64,000 nt of DNA from Sphingobacterium sp. CZ-2 (GTDB lineage Bacteria > Bacteroidota > Bacteroidia > Sphingobacteriales > Sphingobacteriaceae): NCBI RefSeq assembly GCF_004526235.1, contig NZ_CP038159.1:558001-622000 (forward strand), read 5' to 3'. Below are positions 8,795 through 17,229 of this stretch, in pieces. The position numbers and the translations under genes were made by a program. The notes beneath the pieces are model-generated. The model made no database searches. It was not told the DNA's origin and was given only the letters and a program-made list of their open reading frames with translations. Each line of letters begins with the position of its first letter. Within the stretch, counting starts at the first letter, position 1.

Positions 8795-10429
8795 TTAATC
8801 TTCCAATAAGAATGGGTAACGGTAATCCGTATCCGGATTGAATGTTTCTTTGATTGTTCTTGGAGAAACCCAACGTAATAGGTTGATCATGGAACCCGCT
8901 TTATCGTTTGTACCAGAACCTCTAGCACCACCGAATGGCTGCTGTCCTACTACTGCACCTGTACATTTATCATTGATGTAGAAGTTACCTGCTGCATTAC
9001 GTAAATAATGAGTCGCTTCTTCAACTGCATAACGATCCTGCGCAATGATAGATCCTGTTAATGCATAGATCGAAGTAGTATCTACCAATTTCAAGGTATC
9101 TTCCCATTTTTTGTCATCATAAACGTAAATGGTCAATACTGGACCGAACAATTCTTCGCTCAATGTTTCGTAATCACCTTTTTTAGCGACAATAACCGTA
9201 GGGTTGATGAAGTATCCTTTAGATTTATCATAATCACCACCAATAACTACTTCCGCGTCTTTAGATTCTTTTGCACGGTCGATGTATTTTGTGATCTTAT
9301 CAAACGCTTTCTCATCGATCACCGCATTGATGAAATTGCTGAAGTCTTCCGTTCCACCAATTCTGAAGGATTTGATGTCTCTTTCCATCATTTTCTTCAA
9401 CTCTTTCCACAACGATTTCGGTACATAAGCACGAGAAGCCGCAGAACATTTTTGTCCTTGGTATTCAAAAGCACCACGAACCAATGCCGTGTTCAACACT
9501 TCGATATCCGCAGAAGGGTGAGCTAAGATAAAATCCTTACCACCTGTTTCACCAACAATACGTGGATAGGTTTTGTACAAGTGGATGTTCTCACCGATCG
9601 TTTTCCAAATGTCCTGGAATACGCCCGTAGAACCTGTAAAGTGGATACCAGCGAAATCAGGGTGTTTGAAGATTACATCTCCAGCATCCGGACCTGATAC
9701 ATAAACCAAGTTGATTACCCCATCAGGTACGCCCGCTTCTTTGAAGATCTGCATCAACACATTTGCCGAGTAGATCTGTGCATTGGATGGTTTCCAAACC
9801 ACCACGTTACCCATCATCGCCGCACTAGTCGGTAAGTTACCTGCAATTGCAGTAAAGTTGAATGGCGTCAGCGCAAATACAAATCCTTCCAACGGACGTT
9901 GCTCTACCCTATTCCATACATTCTTCGGGCTGATCGGCGGTTGTTGCTGATAGATTTCCGACATGTATTTCACATTGAATCGCAAGAAATCAGCGATCTC
10001 ACAGGCAGAGTCAATCTCCGCTTGGTAAGCGTTTTTAGATTGGCCTAACATCGTTGCCGCATTCAATTTGTAACGGTATTTGCTAGAGATCAATTCGGCA
10101 GCTTTCAAGAAGATCGCAGCACGTTGTTCCCATGGAAGGTTTTCCCAAGCCGATTTAGCAGCCAAAGCTGCATCAATTGCATCTTTTACATGCGCTTTTG
10201 TTCCTTGGTTATAATATCCCAACACATGTTTGTGATCGTGTGGAGGCGTTAATTTTACTTTTTTACTCGTAGTAACCTCTTCCGAACCAATATACATAGG
10301 TACATCAATTTCTGTTGCACGAGCGGCAGCGATAGCTTCTTTTAACAAGCTTCTTTCTTTACTTCCTGGAGCATAAGAATATACCGGCTCATTGGTTGGA
10401 GTAGGTACATTAAAGAATCCTTTTAACAT
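8795..10429 (-). CDS. pruA: 1-pyrroline-5-carboxylate dehydrogenase
   Basis: The 544-residue NAD-dependent aldehyde dehydrogenase oxidises pyrroline-5-carboxylate/glutamate semialdehyde to glutamate, the second step of proline breakdown. Visible motifs: NAD-fold segment TPFNFTAIAGNLP (188-200), general base Glu in VGETGGKD (E294), catalytic Cys in YQGQKCSAASR (C328) and the late motif PFGGARGSGTND. Length and motifs fit the monofunctional PruA of Bacteroidota and eukaryotes; there is no PutA-type proline dehydrogenase domain, and none is encoded next door. It is monocistronic with its own terminator. Confidence 0.95.
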   Translation of the reverse strand: MLKGFFNVPTPTNEPVYSYAPGSKERSLLKEAIAAARATEIDVPMYIGSEEVTTSKKVKLTPPHDHKHVLGYYNQGTKAHVKDAIDAALAAKSAWENLPWEQRAAIFLKAAELISSKYRYKLNAATMLGQSKNAYQAEIDSACEIADFLRFNVKYMSEIYQQQPPISPKNVWNRVEQRPLEGFVFALTPFNFTAIAGNLPTSAAMMGNVVVWKPSNAQIYSANVLMQIFKEAGVPDGVINLVYVSGPDAGDVIFKHPDFAGIHFTGSTGVFQDIWKTIGENIHLYKTYPRIVGETGGKDFILAHPSADIEVLNTALVRGAFEYQGQKCSAASRAYVPKSLWKELKKMMERDIKSFRIGGTEDFSNFINAVIDEKAFDKITKYIDRAKESKDAEVVIGGDYDKSKGYFINPTVIVAKKGDYETLSEELFGPVLTIYVYDDKKWEDTLKLVDTTSIYALTGSIIAQDRYAVEEATHYLRNAAGNFYINDKCTGAVVGQQPFGGARGSGTNDKAGSMINLLRWVSPRTIKETFNPDTDYRYPFLLED

Positions 10430-10525
10430 AGTTCTATATCCTTTTTTATCTATTTATATTCTAAAAAAAATTTTTCGCACTAAGTTACGCATATTATCAG
10501 GCATTTATATAACATATTCGGACTT

Positions 10526-10594
10526 ATCATTAACATATTTTAGCTAAAGAGGGCGGGATGAAAGCGCCCTCCTTAGCTAAAATATGTTAATGAT
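10526..10594. repeat. 30-bp inverted repeat with 9-base loop
   Basis: Arms 10526-10555 and 10565-10594 are complementary except for one base. The distal part is AT-rich and the apex is GC-rich (GAGGGCG/CGCCCTC). No T-run follows on either strand, so it is not a standard terminator. It lies about 100 bases upstream of the pruA start. Confidence 0.85.
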
Positions 10595-10625
10595 AGATAA
10601 TAGATGATAGATTTGAGATGATAGA
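10591..10625 (+). repeat. TGATAGA-type short tandem repeats
   Basis: Repeated GATAGA/GATAATAGA units of the same family as those at 10884-10935 and 59563-59585, here in the plus orientation. With the copy at 10884 they bracket repeat copy B as an inverted pair. Confidence 0.6.
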
Positions 10626-10674
10626 CCTTGGGTGTGTTAATAGGGTGAGGTAGTGGGGCGTGGTTGTGGAGCCG

Positions 10675-10841
10675 CGTCATTGCGAGGAACGAAGCAATCT
10701 TTCCGCATGTCATGCTGAGCGCAGTCGAAGCATCTACATTTGGTACCCGTTCAGATCCTTCGACGAAGATCAGGATGACAAAGTCCAAAGATTGCTTCGT
10801 CGTACCTCCTCGCAATGACGCAGTACCTCCTCGCAATGACG
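10675..10841. repeat. Nested composite palindromic repeat, copy B
   Basis: The outer pair is a 28-base arm (10675-10702) and a 34-base arm (10787-10820). Inside lies a second, unrelated-looking inverted pair, GTCATGCTGAGC... at 10709-10735 and its imperfect reverse at 10753-10779. An extra partial right arm follows (10821-10841). The architecture and the junction ATGACAAAGTCCAAAG are shared with copy D at 25704. It sits downstream of sodA and upstream of pruA. Confidence 0.9.
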
Positions 10842-10851
10842 GGAAAGATGC

Positions 10852-10882
10852 AAAAAAAAAGCGGACAATATCTGTCCGCTTT
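10852..10882 (-). terminator. Intrinsic terminator of sodA
   Basis: A 10-bp stem (10858-10867 with 10873-10882; AAAGCGGACA arm) with a 5-base loop is followed on the minus strand by nine T. It lies about 85 bases after the sodA stop, leaving a long structured 3' untranslated region. Confidence 0.88.
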
Positions 10883-10883
10883 A

Positions 10884-10935
10884 CCATATCTATTAGCTAA
10901 TGTCTATTATCTAATGTCTATCATCTAATATCTAC
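10884..10935 (-). repeat. 14-base tandem repeats in the sodA 3' untranslated region
   Basis: On the minus strand the unit TTAGATnATAGACA recurs about three times between the sodA stop and its terminator. A very similar array occupies the same position behind the CoA-binding gene at 59563-59585. Confidence 0.7.
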
Positions 10936-10981
10936 GCAGCGAAGAAGTAATGCTGCGTGCGCAGCATTACTTCTTCGCTGC
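10936..10981. repeat. Perfect 21-bp inverted repeat containing the end of sodA
   Basis: Arms 10936-10956 and 10961-10981 are exact reverse complements with a 4-base loop. The right arm holds the last sodA codons and stop (Ala-Ala-Lys-Lys-stop), so the gene end is mirrored in the 3' untranslated region. No T-run follows. Confidence 0.88.
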
Positions 10982-11578
10982 CGCGTAACGCTCTGCTACT
11001 GCATCCCAGTTCACAACATTGAAAATAGCATCAAGATAAGCTGGGCGTTTGTTCTGATATTTTAAGTAATAAGCATGTTCCCATACATCAATACCAAAGA
11101 TTGGTGTACCTTGAACCTCTGCTACATCCATCAAAGGGTTATCTTGATTAGGCGTAGAAGTAACCGCTAATTTACCATCTTTACCAACGATCAACCAAGA
11201 CCATCCAGAACCGAAACGGGTTGCACCAGCTTCTTGAAGTTTTTTCTTCAATTCATCAAATGAACCGAATGTTTCATTGATTGCATCGGCTAATTCACCA
11301 GTTGGTTCACCACCCGCGTTAGGACCTAAAACTGTCCAGAACAATTGGTGGTTAAAGTGACCACCACCGTTGTTACGAACAGCAGCTGGGTACTTAGAAA
11401 TATTCGTGATGATATCCTCTAATGAAGCATTTTCCGCGTCTGTTCCTGCGATTGCTTTGTTTAAGTTATCTACGTATGCTTGGTGGTGACGGTCATGGTG
11501 AATTTCCATGGTTTCTGCGTCAATATGTGGTTCTAATGCGTTGTTAGCGTAGGGTAACGCTTCTAATTGAAATGCCAT
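10967..11578 (-). CDS. sodA: Superoxide dismutase, Fe/Mn family
   Basis: The 203-residue enzyme converts superoxide to oxygen and peroxide in the cytoplasm. Metal ligands are seen in MEIHHDRHH (H27), the [11 protein letters not shown] region and [12 protein letters not shown] (Asp and His of the C-terminal pair). GSGWSWLIV is a usual internal motif. The sequence alone does not separate Mn, Fe and cambialistic forms with certainty, though features such as GGGHFNH fit Mn/cambialistic enzymes. It lies 92 bases after tadA, and TATATTCG in that gap resembles a -7 box, so it is probably transcribed alone. Its last codons are part of a 21-bp inverted repeat. Confidence 0.96.
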   Translation of the reverse strand: MAFQLEALPYANNALEPHIDAETMEIHHDRHHQAYVDNLNKAIAGTDAENASLEDIITNISKYPAAVRNNGGGHFNHQLFWTVLGPNAGGEPTGELADAINETFGSFDELKKKLQEAGATRFGSGWSWLIVGKDGKLAVTSTPNQDNPLMDVAEVQGTPIFGIDVWEHAYYLKYQNKRPAYLDAIFNVVNWDAVAERYAAAKK

Positions 11579-11670
11579 AATATTATTATTTTTGATGTTA
11601 TTAATTTATGTACGAATATAACAATTAATGCCCGGTATAGTTTGCTTTCGGGCCTTAATTATTGGTCGAT

Positions 11671-12147
11671 TCATCGTTTTTGACGAAAAAATGATGTCAT
11701 CAATTCTGCACATTCTTTTTCCAGTACACCGGAAACAATGGTGGTCTTTGGATGGATGATTTTATCCTGAATAACGGAATACCCTCTTTTGATATCCTTG
11801 GCTCCATAGACAATTTTGCTGATCTGCGTCCAGTAACTGGCACCGGCACACATCACACAAGGTTCAATGGTGACATATAAGGTACAATCGCGCAGGTATT
11901 TTCCGCCCAGGAAATTGGCAGCAGCCGTAAAAGCCTGCATTTCGGCATGCGCCGTTACATCATTCAGTTTTTCGGTCAGGTTATATCCTTTACCAATGAT
12001 CTTTCCATTGGCCACAACAATGGCACCTATTGGGATTTCATCCTCTTCGGCTGCCCGCTTGGCCAATTTTAGGGCTTCCATCATGTACTGTTCATCCACA
12101 TTGGGAACAGCAGCTAAAGGATCATCTTCAAAATTATAGATCTTCAT
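11671..12147 (-). CDS. tadA: tRNA adenosine(34) deaminase / nucleoside deaminase
   Basis: The 158-residue zinc deaminase has HAEMQA (zinc His H67, proton-shuttle Glu E69) and PCVMCAGA (C97, C100). IPIGAIVV and the overall length fit TadA, which makes inosine at the wobble base of tRNA-Arg. A short N-terminal extension ([17 protein letters not shown]) precedes the domain. Its ATG overlaps the stop of csaA by one base (TAATG), so the two are translationally coupled. A related nucleoside deaminase role cannot be excluded. Confidence 0.88.
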   Translation of the reverse strand: MKIYNFEDDPLAAVPNVDEQYMMEALKLAKRAAEEDEIPIGAIVVANGKIIGKGYNLTEKLNDVTAHAEMQAFTAAANFLGGKYLRDCTLYVTIEPCVMCAGASYWTQISKIVYGAKDIKRGYSVIQDKIIHPKTTIVSGVLEKECAELMTSFFRQKR

Positions 12148-12491
12148 TATATTAATTTGGAGCCATTGGGAACAGGACGTTCGACAGTGGTTAGGATGAT
12201 ATCACCGTTTTCATCGGCAAAGCCGGTTACCAGGCATTCGGACATGAAGTTGGCAATTTGTTTCTTTGGAAAATTAACTACTGCCAGCACCTGTTTTCCA
12301 ATCAGTTCTTCTTTGGAATAATGGGCAGTGATCTGCGCAGATGATTTCCTAATTCCGATTTCAGGCCCAAAATCTACCTCCAATTGGTAGGCTGGCTTTT
12401 TGGCTTTCGGAAAATCAAGGGCGCTCCTGATCGTTCCTACCCGTAAATCCACCTGTTCAAAATCCTCCCAGGAAATCAGTTTCTCCGACAT
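12147..12491 (-). CDS. csaA: CsaA-type tRNA-binding/chaperone protein
   Basis: The 114-residue single OB-fold protein is of the EMAPII/Trbp111 type. [20 protein letters not shown] and [13 protein letters not shown] are hallmarks, and the end NGSKLI fits the family. CsaA binds tRNA and has been given a chaperone-like, secretion-linked role in Bacillus. The ATG at 12491 is preferred; a longer in-frame reading to 12554 would overlap the preceding gene and adds a non-conserved tail. It is the middle gene of a tight three-gene operon with a CsbD-like protein and tadA. Confidence 0.88.
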   Translation of the reverse strand: MSEKLISWEDFEQVDLRVGTIRSALDFPKAKKPAYQLEVDFGPEIGIRKSSAQITAHYSKEELIGKQVLAVVNFPKKQIANFMSECLVTGFADENGDIILTTVERPVPNGSKLI

Positions 12492-12492
12492 C

Positions 12493-12708
12493 TTACAAGC
12501 GGTTGGAATCCAAGTCCACCATTTCTTTTGATAAGGTGAAAATGACGTAATCAATATTTCTATTAAGACGAACAGCCAGGCGTTTTAAAAGTTCATCCTC
12601 TTGACCATCCTGAAACTGCAGATCCTCTTCAGTTAAGGTATTATACTTTCTTTTTAATTTTAGTTTTAGAACTGGCCAATCTTTCGCCTGAATCTTGAAA
12701 TTATACAT
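12493..12708 (-). CDS. CsbD-like small protein
   Basis: The 71-residue protein has an aromatic start ([15 protein letters not shown]) and the phrase [20 protein letters not shown], resembling the CsbD general-stress family (W..K..LK..Y..LT..DL....G..DEL...). The C-terminal 15 residues are longer than usual. Its stop is one base from the csaA ATG, so it heads the csbD-csaA-tadA operon. Cytoplasmic, no membrane segment. CsbD function is unknown beyond stress induction. Confidence 0.68.
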   Translation of the reverse strand: MYNFKIQAKDWPVLKLKLKRKYNTLTEEDLQFQDGQEDELLKRLAVRLNRNIDYVIFTLSKEMVDLDSNRL

Positions 12709-12780
12709 GAGTTTAACGCTTATTTGATAAAATCTTACTACTTTAGTAATTGGAAATAGTAAATATATTAATTTTTTAAT

Positions 12781-13368
12781 ATGAAAAAAATCATACTAGG
12801 AGTTGCTGCATTGCTATTCTGTGTGCAGGCCAGTCAAGCTCAATTATTACCGAGCTTAAAGTTAGGTGTTAAAGGGGCATTGAATTTCTCAAGCCTAAAA
12901 TCAGATGGAAAATGGTTAAACTCAGACACTAAGACCGGGTATCAGTTGGGTGTTTGGGGACGTGTTGGAGCAGCCGGATTCCATGTTCAACCGGAGCTGT
13001 ATTATACCCAGAAAAAAGCAGGTTTTAAGGACCAAGAAAATAATGAAGAAGGGGAAGCTACATTAAAAAGCATGGATCTTCCGATTTTATTGGGAACCAA
13101 GATTGGATTAGGGCCTTTGGGCGTGCGTATTCAAGCTGGACCGGTATTTTCCTTTGCCCAAGATGGTAAAGTGGATTTCAACAGCGCAACAGATTTTGAG
13201 AACTACAAAAAATCTTCTACAGGAATCATCGGCGGTATTGGTGCAGATATCAAAAGCATCACGATCGACTTGCGTTATGAGCATGGATTGAACAACATCA
13301 GTCAAGAAAGCAATAGGAGCCAGAAGATCAGCATGTGGTCTATTGGTCTAGGATATTCCTTTTTATAG
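12781..13368 (+). CDS. PorT-family outer-membrane beta-barrel protein
   Basis: The 195-residue protein has a signal peptide (MKKIILGVAALLFCVQASQAQ) and alternating hydrophobic strands (LKLGVKGALNFSSL, YQLGVWGRVGAAGFHVQPELYYTQK, MWSIGLGYSFL) ending in an aromatic residue near the terminus. This fits an eight-strand outer-membrane barrel of the PorT/OmpW-like group common in Bacteroidota. Ligand and function are unknown. It is divergent from the csbD operon and monocistronic, with a hairpin 46 bases after the stop. PorT itself belongs to gliding/type IX secretion, but similarity here is to the general fold only. Confidence 0.82.
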   Translation: MKKIILGVAALLFCVQASQAQLLPSLKLGVKGALNFSSLKSDGKWLNSDTKTGYQLGVWGRVGAAGFHVQPELYYTQKKAGFKDQENNEEGEATLKSMDLPILLGTKIGLGPLGVRIQAGPVFSFAQDGKVDFNSATDFENYKKSSTGIIGGIGADIKSITIDLRYEHGLNNISQESNRSQKISMWSIGLGYSFL

Positions 13369-13414
13369 AAAAGGCTCAGGGCAGGTGTAGGCATAGCCCT
13401 TCATCACCTAAAAA

Positions 13415-13458
13415 AACAACAATGGCTAGATTTGTTATCAAATCTGGCCATTGTTGTT
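13415..13458 (+). terminator. Probable terminator after the beta-barrel gene
   Basis: A 20-bp stem (13415-13434 with 13439-13458, one G-T pair) with a 4-base loop. T residues after it are sparse; the minus strand has seven T, so it may mainly block antisense transcription. Confidence 0.65.
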
Positions 13459-13530
13459 TATAAAACATTAGAACCATTCTAAATTAGTGGAAATTTGAAC
13501 ATAATTCCGTGTTATGTGTCACCAATTGAA

Positions 13531-13538
13531 TAGATTTG
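13531..13538 (+). promoter_or_regulatory. -7 box TAGATTTG upstream of sdhC
   Basis: An exact TAnnTTTG match 27 bases before the sdhC ATG. No good -33 box is visible at the expected distance. Confidence 0.5.
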
Positions 13539-13565
13539 CGAAACTAAATTAAATTCATAGTAATA

Positions 13566-14345
13566 ATGAGTAAATCAAAGCCAGTATTAACATCTTCATT
13601 AGGGAAGAAACTAATCATGAGCTTGACAGGATTGTTCTTATGTACGTTCTTAATAGTCCATTTGATTGGTAACTTACAACTATTTAAAGATGACGGGGGA
13701 TATGCGTTCAACAATTATGCATATTTCATGACCCACTTTACCCCAATTAAAGTAGTATCCTACTTACTTTACGCTTCTATTATCATCCACGCAGTTTATG
13801 CCTTGATCTTAACGCTTAAGAACAAGTCGGCACGTCCTATTGGTTACAACCAGTATGATGGCAAGGCAAATAGCGCTTGGAATTCTCGCAACATGGGAAT
13901 CTTGGGTACTGTTCTATTAGTTTTCATTGTTACCCACATGCAAAACTTTTGGTACCAATACAAATTCGGTACGACTCCCTATGTGGAGTACCACACGGAA
14001 TTGGCAACTGGAAACAGGGAGACCATCTTTGCTGAAAATGTACCTGCAGACTACACAGGTTATGTAACTTATGTAAACGATGGTATCGAAACGGTAAAAT
14101 CTAAGGATCTTTACAAGCAGGTAGAAGTGACATTCCAGAACCCATTATTGGTAGGATTATATGTTTTAGGAATGGCAGCATTGTCTTTCCACTTGATCCA
14201 TGGATTCCAATCGGCATTCCAAACGATCGGTTTCAACCATAGACGTTACAATGGAATCATCAGAGGCTTAGGCGTTTGGATCTTCGGTATCATCATCCCG
14301 ATCCTATTCGCATCCATGCCATTGTATTTTTATTTTGTTAAATAG
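13566..14345 (+). CDS. sdhC: Succinate dehydrogenase/fumarate reductase cytochrome b subunit
   Basis: The 259-residue membrane anchor has about five transmembrane helices and histidines positioned for two b haems (IVHLIGN, IIHAVYA, VTHMQNFWY, FHLIHGFQSAFQ). This is the di-haem SdhC of Bacteroidota, Wolinella and Bacillus, replacing the separate SdhC and SdhD of enterobacteria. It anchors the SdhAB head to the inner membrane and passes electrons to menaquinone. First gene of sdhCAB, 50 bases before sdhA. Confidence 0.93.
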   Translation: MSKSKPVLTSSLGKKLIMSLTGLFLCTFLIVHLIGNLQLFKDDGGYAFNNYAYFMTHFTPIKVVSYLLYASIIIHAVYALILTLKNKSARPIGYNQYDGKANSAWNSRNMGILGTVLLVFIVTHMQNFWYQYKFGTTPYVEYHTELATGNRETIFAENVPADYTGYVTYVNDGIETVKSKDLYKQVEVTFQNPLLVGLYVLGMAALSFHLIHGFQSAFQTIGFNHRRYNGIIRGLGVWIFGIIIPILFASMPLYFYFVK

Positions 14346-14395
14346 GTTATTTACAGATTCAGCTTTCGCGAGATCTACTAAATAAATAAGAGAAT

Positions 14396-16330
14396 ATGTT
14401 AGATTCAAAAGTACCTGCAGGCCCATTGGCCGAAAAATGGTCAAAACATAAATTTGATATGAAGCTGGTTAACCCGGCCAACAAACGTAAATTTACCATT
14501 ATCGTTGTTGGTACCGGATTGGCTGGAGCTTCAGCTGCGGCTTCTTTAGCCGAACTAGGTTACAATGTAAAGACTTTCTGTTACCAAGATTCACCAAGAC
14601 GTGCGCACTCTATTGCAGCGCAAGGTGGTATCAATGCAGCAAAAGATTACCAAAACGACGGTGACTCTGTTTTCCGTCTTTTCTACGATACGATCAAAGG
14701 TGGTGACTACCGTGCTCGTGAGGCAAACGTATACCGTTTGGCACAGGTATCTGTAAACATCATCGACCAATGTGTGGCTCAAGGTGTTCCTTTTGCCCGC
14801 GAATACGGAGGTTTATTGGATAACCGTTCCTTCGGTGGTGCGCAAGTATCCCGTACCTTCTACGCACGTGGTCAAACTGGACAACAATTATTGTTAGGCG
14901 CTTATTCTGCTTTGAACCGTCAGATCCAAAAAGGAAAAGTAGAATCCTACACACGCCATGAAATGTTGGACATCGTTAAAATCAATGGCGAAGCAAAAGG
15001 GATCATTACCCGTGACATGGTTACGGGAAAGATCGAATCCCATGCTGGACATGCGGTATTATTATGTACTGGTGGTTATGGAAACGTATTTTTCCTTTCA
15101 ACCAATGCCATGGGCTGTAATGTTACAGCAGCTTGGAGAGCACACAAACGTGGTGCATTCTTCGCTAACCCATGTTATACACAAATCCACCCTACCTGTA
15201 TCCCAGTAACGGGAGACCACCAATCAAAATTAACGTTGATGTCGGAGTCTCTACGTAACGACGGACGTGTATGGGTTCCAAAAACTATTGAACTTTCGGA
15301 AAAACTTCGCAAAGGCGAAATCAAACCTAAAGATATTAAAGAAGACGATCGCGATTACTTCTTGGAAAGAAAATACCCTTCCTTCGGTAACTTGGTACCA
15401 CGTGACGTGGCATCTCGTAATGCGAAAGAAATGGTCGATGAAGGACGTGGTGTTGGTAAATCGGGTGTAGCGGTATTCTTGGATTTCGCGGATGCGATCA
15501 ACCGTTTAGGTAAAGATACAGTAGAAGCGAAATATGGTAACTTGTTCGACATGTATTACCAAATCACCGACGAAAACCCTTATGAGCAACCAATGCGTAT
15601 CTACCCTGCGGTACACTATACCATGGGCGGTGTTTGGGTTGACTATAACCTAATGACTACGGTTCCTGGTTTATACTGTTTGGGAGAAGCTAACTTCTCG
15701 GATCACGGCGCGAACCGCTTAGGTGCTTCGGCATTGATGCAAGGTCTTTCTGATGGTTACTTTGTAATCCCTTATACAGTTGGAGATTACTTAGCAAAAA
15801 TCGGAAACTTCAATCCAGTTGACCACAATAATCCTGCTTTCGAGCAAACTCGTAAAGAGGTGGAGGATTATGTCAATAAACTATTATCCTTGAAGGGTAG
15901 TAAAACTGTAGATGATATCCACAAGAAATTAGGCCACATTATGTGGGAATACTGTGGAATGGCTCGTACAGCAGAAGGATTGACCAAAGCAAAAGGATTG
16001 ATCCAGGAGCTACGCAAAGAGTTCTGGTCTGATGTATGTGTTCTTGGTAAGAACGAAGAGTTGAACATGTCCCTTGAAAAAGCGGGTCGTGTAGCTGACT
16101 TCTTGGAACTTGGAGAACTAATGGTTGTTGATGCCCTAGAACGTAATGAGTCTTGTGGTGGTCACTTCCGTTTGGAATCACAAACAGAAGACGGAGAGGC
16201 AAAACGTGACGATGAAAACTACGCATACGTAGCAGCTTGGGAATACAAAGGGGAAAACCAACCTGAAGTATTGCACAAGGAAGAGTTAGTATTCGAAAAC
16301 GTTAAGTTAACACAAAGAAGTTATAAATAA
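14396..16330 (+). CDS. sdhA: Succinate dehydrogenase flavoprotein subunit
   Basis: The 644-residue subunit oxidises succinate to fumarate. The FAD-binding [12 protein letters not shown] is at 37-48, and the covalent-FAD His is in [11 protein letters not shown] (H71). Further catalytic parts include HPTCIP, SEALRNDGR-like [16 protein letters not shown] and [12 protein letters not shown]. The length is slightly above E. coli SdhA, as usual for the Wolinella/Bacteroides form. It lies between the anchor and iron-sulfur genes, all in one transcript. Confidence 0.97.
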   Translation: MLDSKVPAGPLAEKWSKHKFDMKLVNPANKRKFTIIVVGTGLAGASAAASLAELGYNVKTFCYQDSPRRAHSIAAQGGINAAKDYQNDGDSVFRLFYDTIKGGDYRAREANVYRLAQVSVNIIDQCVAQGVPFAREYGGLLDNRSFGGAQVSRTFYARGQTGQQLLLGAYSALNRQIQKGKVESYTRHEMLDIVKINGEAKGIITRDMVTGKIESHAGHAVLLCTGGYGNVFFLSTNAMGCNVTAAWRAHKRGAFFANPCYTQIHPTCIPVTGDHQSKLTLMSESLRNDGRVWVPKTIELSEKLRKGEIKPKDIKEDDRDYFLERKYPSFGNLVPRDVASRNAKEMVDEGRGVGKSGVAVFLDFADAINRLGKDTVEAKYGNLFDMYYQITDENPYEQPMRIYPAVHYTMGGVWVDYNLMTTVPGLYCLGEANFSDHGANRLGASALMQGLSDGYFVIPYTVGDYLAKIGNFNPVDHNNPAFEQTRKEVEDYVNKLLSLKGSKTVDDIHKKLGHIMWEYCGMARTAEGLTKAKGLIQELRKEFWSDVCVLGKNEELNMSLEKAGRVADFLELGELMVVDALERNESCGGHFRLESQTEDGEAKRDDENYAYVAAWEYKGENQPEVLHKEELVFENVKLTQRSYK

Positions 16331-16368
16331 GCGATAGGCGCGTCCTATTGTTACTCAATATTACAATT

Positions 16369-17142
16369 ATGAGTGGACATTTAAATTTAACGCTAAAGAT
16401 TTGGCGTCAAAAAAATACAAACGATAAAGGTCAATTCGTAACCGTTCAAGCGAAAGACATCGCAGATGATATGTCCTTCCTAGAAATGTTGGACGTGGTA
16501 AACGAAGATTTAACCCGCAAAGGCGAAGACCCTATATATTTCGACCACGACTGTCGCGAAGGTATCTGTGGAATGTGTTCCTTAGTGATCAACGGACGTC
16601 CGCATGGTCCTAAATACGGCATCACCACCTGTCAATTGCACATGCGTTCCTTCCATGATGGGCAAACTATCGTGATCGAGCCTTGGCGTGCAGCAGCTTT
16701 CCCAGTATTGAAAGATTTAGCGGTAGATAGAACATCATTTGACCGCATCCAACAAGCTGGTGGCTATGTAAACATCAATACTGGTGGTGCGCAAGATGCA
16801 AACAACATCCTAATTCCTAAACGTGTAGCAGACGAGGCTTTCGAATCGGCTACCTGTATCGGATGTGGTGCTTGTGTGGCGGCGTGTAAAAATGCTTCTG
16901 CGATGTTGTTCGTATCGGCAAAAATATCCCAATTCGCCTTGTTGCCACAAGGACAGACCGAACGTTATGAGCGTGCTCAGGCGATGGTTGACCAAATGGA
17001 TGCTGAAGGCTTCGGTAACTGTACAAACACAGGAGCTTGTGAAGCGGAATGTCCAAAAGGTATCAAATTAACGAATATCGCAAGAATGAACCGTGAATAC
17101 TTCACCGCGAAATTCTTCCGTCAAGAAGATGTTCACGCTTAG
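16369..17142 (+). CDS. sdhB: Succinate dehydrogenase iron-sulfur subunit
   Basis: The 257-residue subunit has the [2Fe-2S] ligands C62, C67, C70 and C88, the [4Fe-4S] motif [11 protein letters not shown] (C163, C166, C169, C173), and a third cluster using C218, C224 and C228 in [14 protein letters not shown]. It relays electrons from SdhA to the haems of SdhC. ATG 16369 is chosen over an in-frame TTG at 16348, since the protein then begins [14 protein letters not shown] as in homologues. Last gene before a strong terminator. Confidence 0.96.
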   Translation: MSGHLNLTLKIWRQKNTNDKGQFVTVQAKDIADDMSFLEMLDVVNEDLTRKGEDPIYFDHDCREGICGMCSLVINGRPHGPKYGITTCQLHMRSFHDGQTIVIEPWRAAAFPVLKDLAVDRTSFDRIQQAGGYVNINTGGAQDANNILIPKRVADEAFESATCIGCGACVAACKNASAMLFVSAKISQFALLPQGQTERYERAQAMVDQMDAEGFGNCTNTGACEAECPKGIKLTNIARMNREYFTAKFFRQEDVHA

Positions 17143-17162
17143 TTAAAACGGTACATCTTTAT

Positions 17163-17197
17163 AAAGTCCTCGCAATAAATATTGCGAGGACTTTTTT
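17163..17197 (+). terminator. Intrinsic terminator of sdhCAB
   Basis: A perfect 14-bp stem (17163-17176 with 17181-17194), a 4-base loop and a T-run. Confidence 0.92.
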
Positions 17198-17229
17198 ATT
17201 AATTATATTTACGGTCAGATTATAGCTGA

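Noticed and set aside
10573..10900. Overlapping reading frames of 104 and 78 codons on both strands
   Set aside because: They are translations of the composite repeat B and its terminator; composition is repeat-driven and no family is recognised.
16348..16369. TTG start for sdhB seven codons upstream
   Set aside because: ATG 16369 gives the family-typical N-terminus; the extra residues are not conserved-looking.
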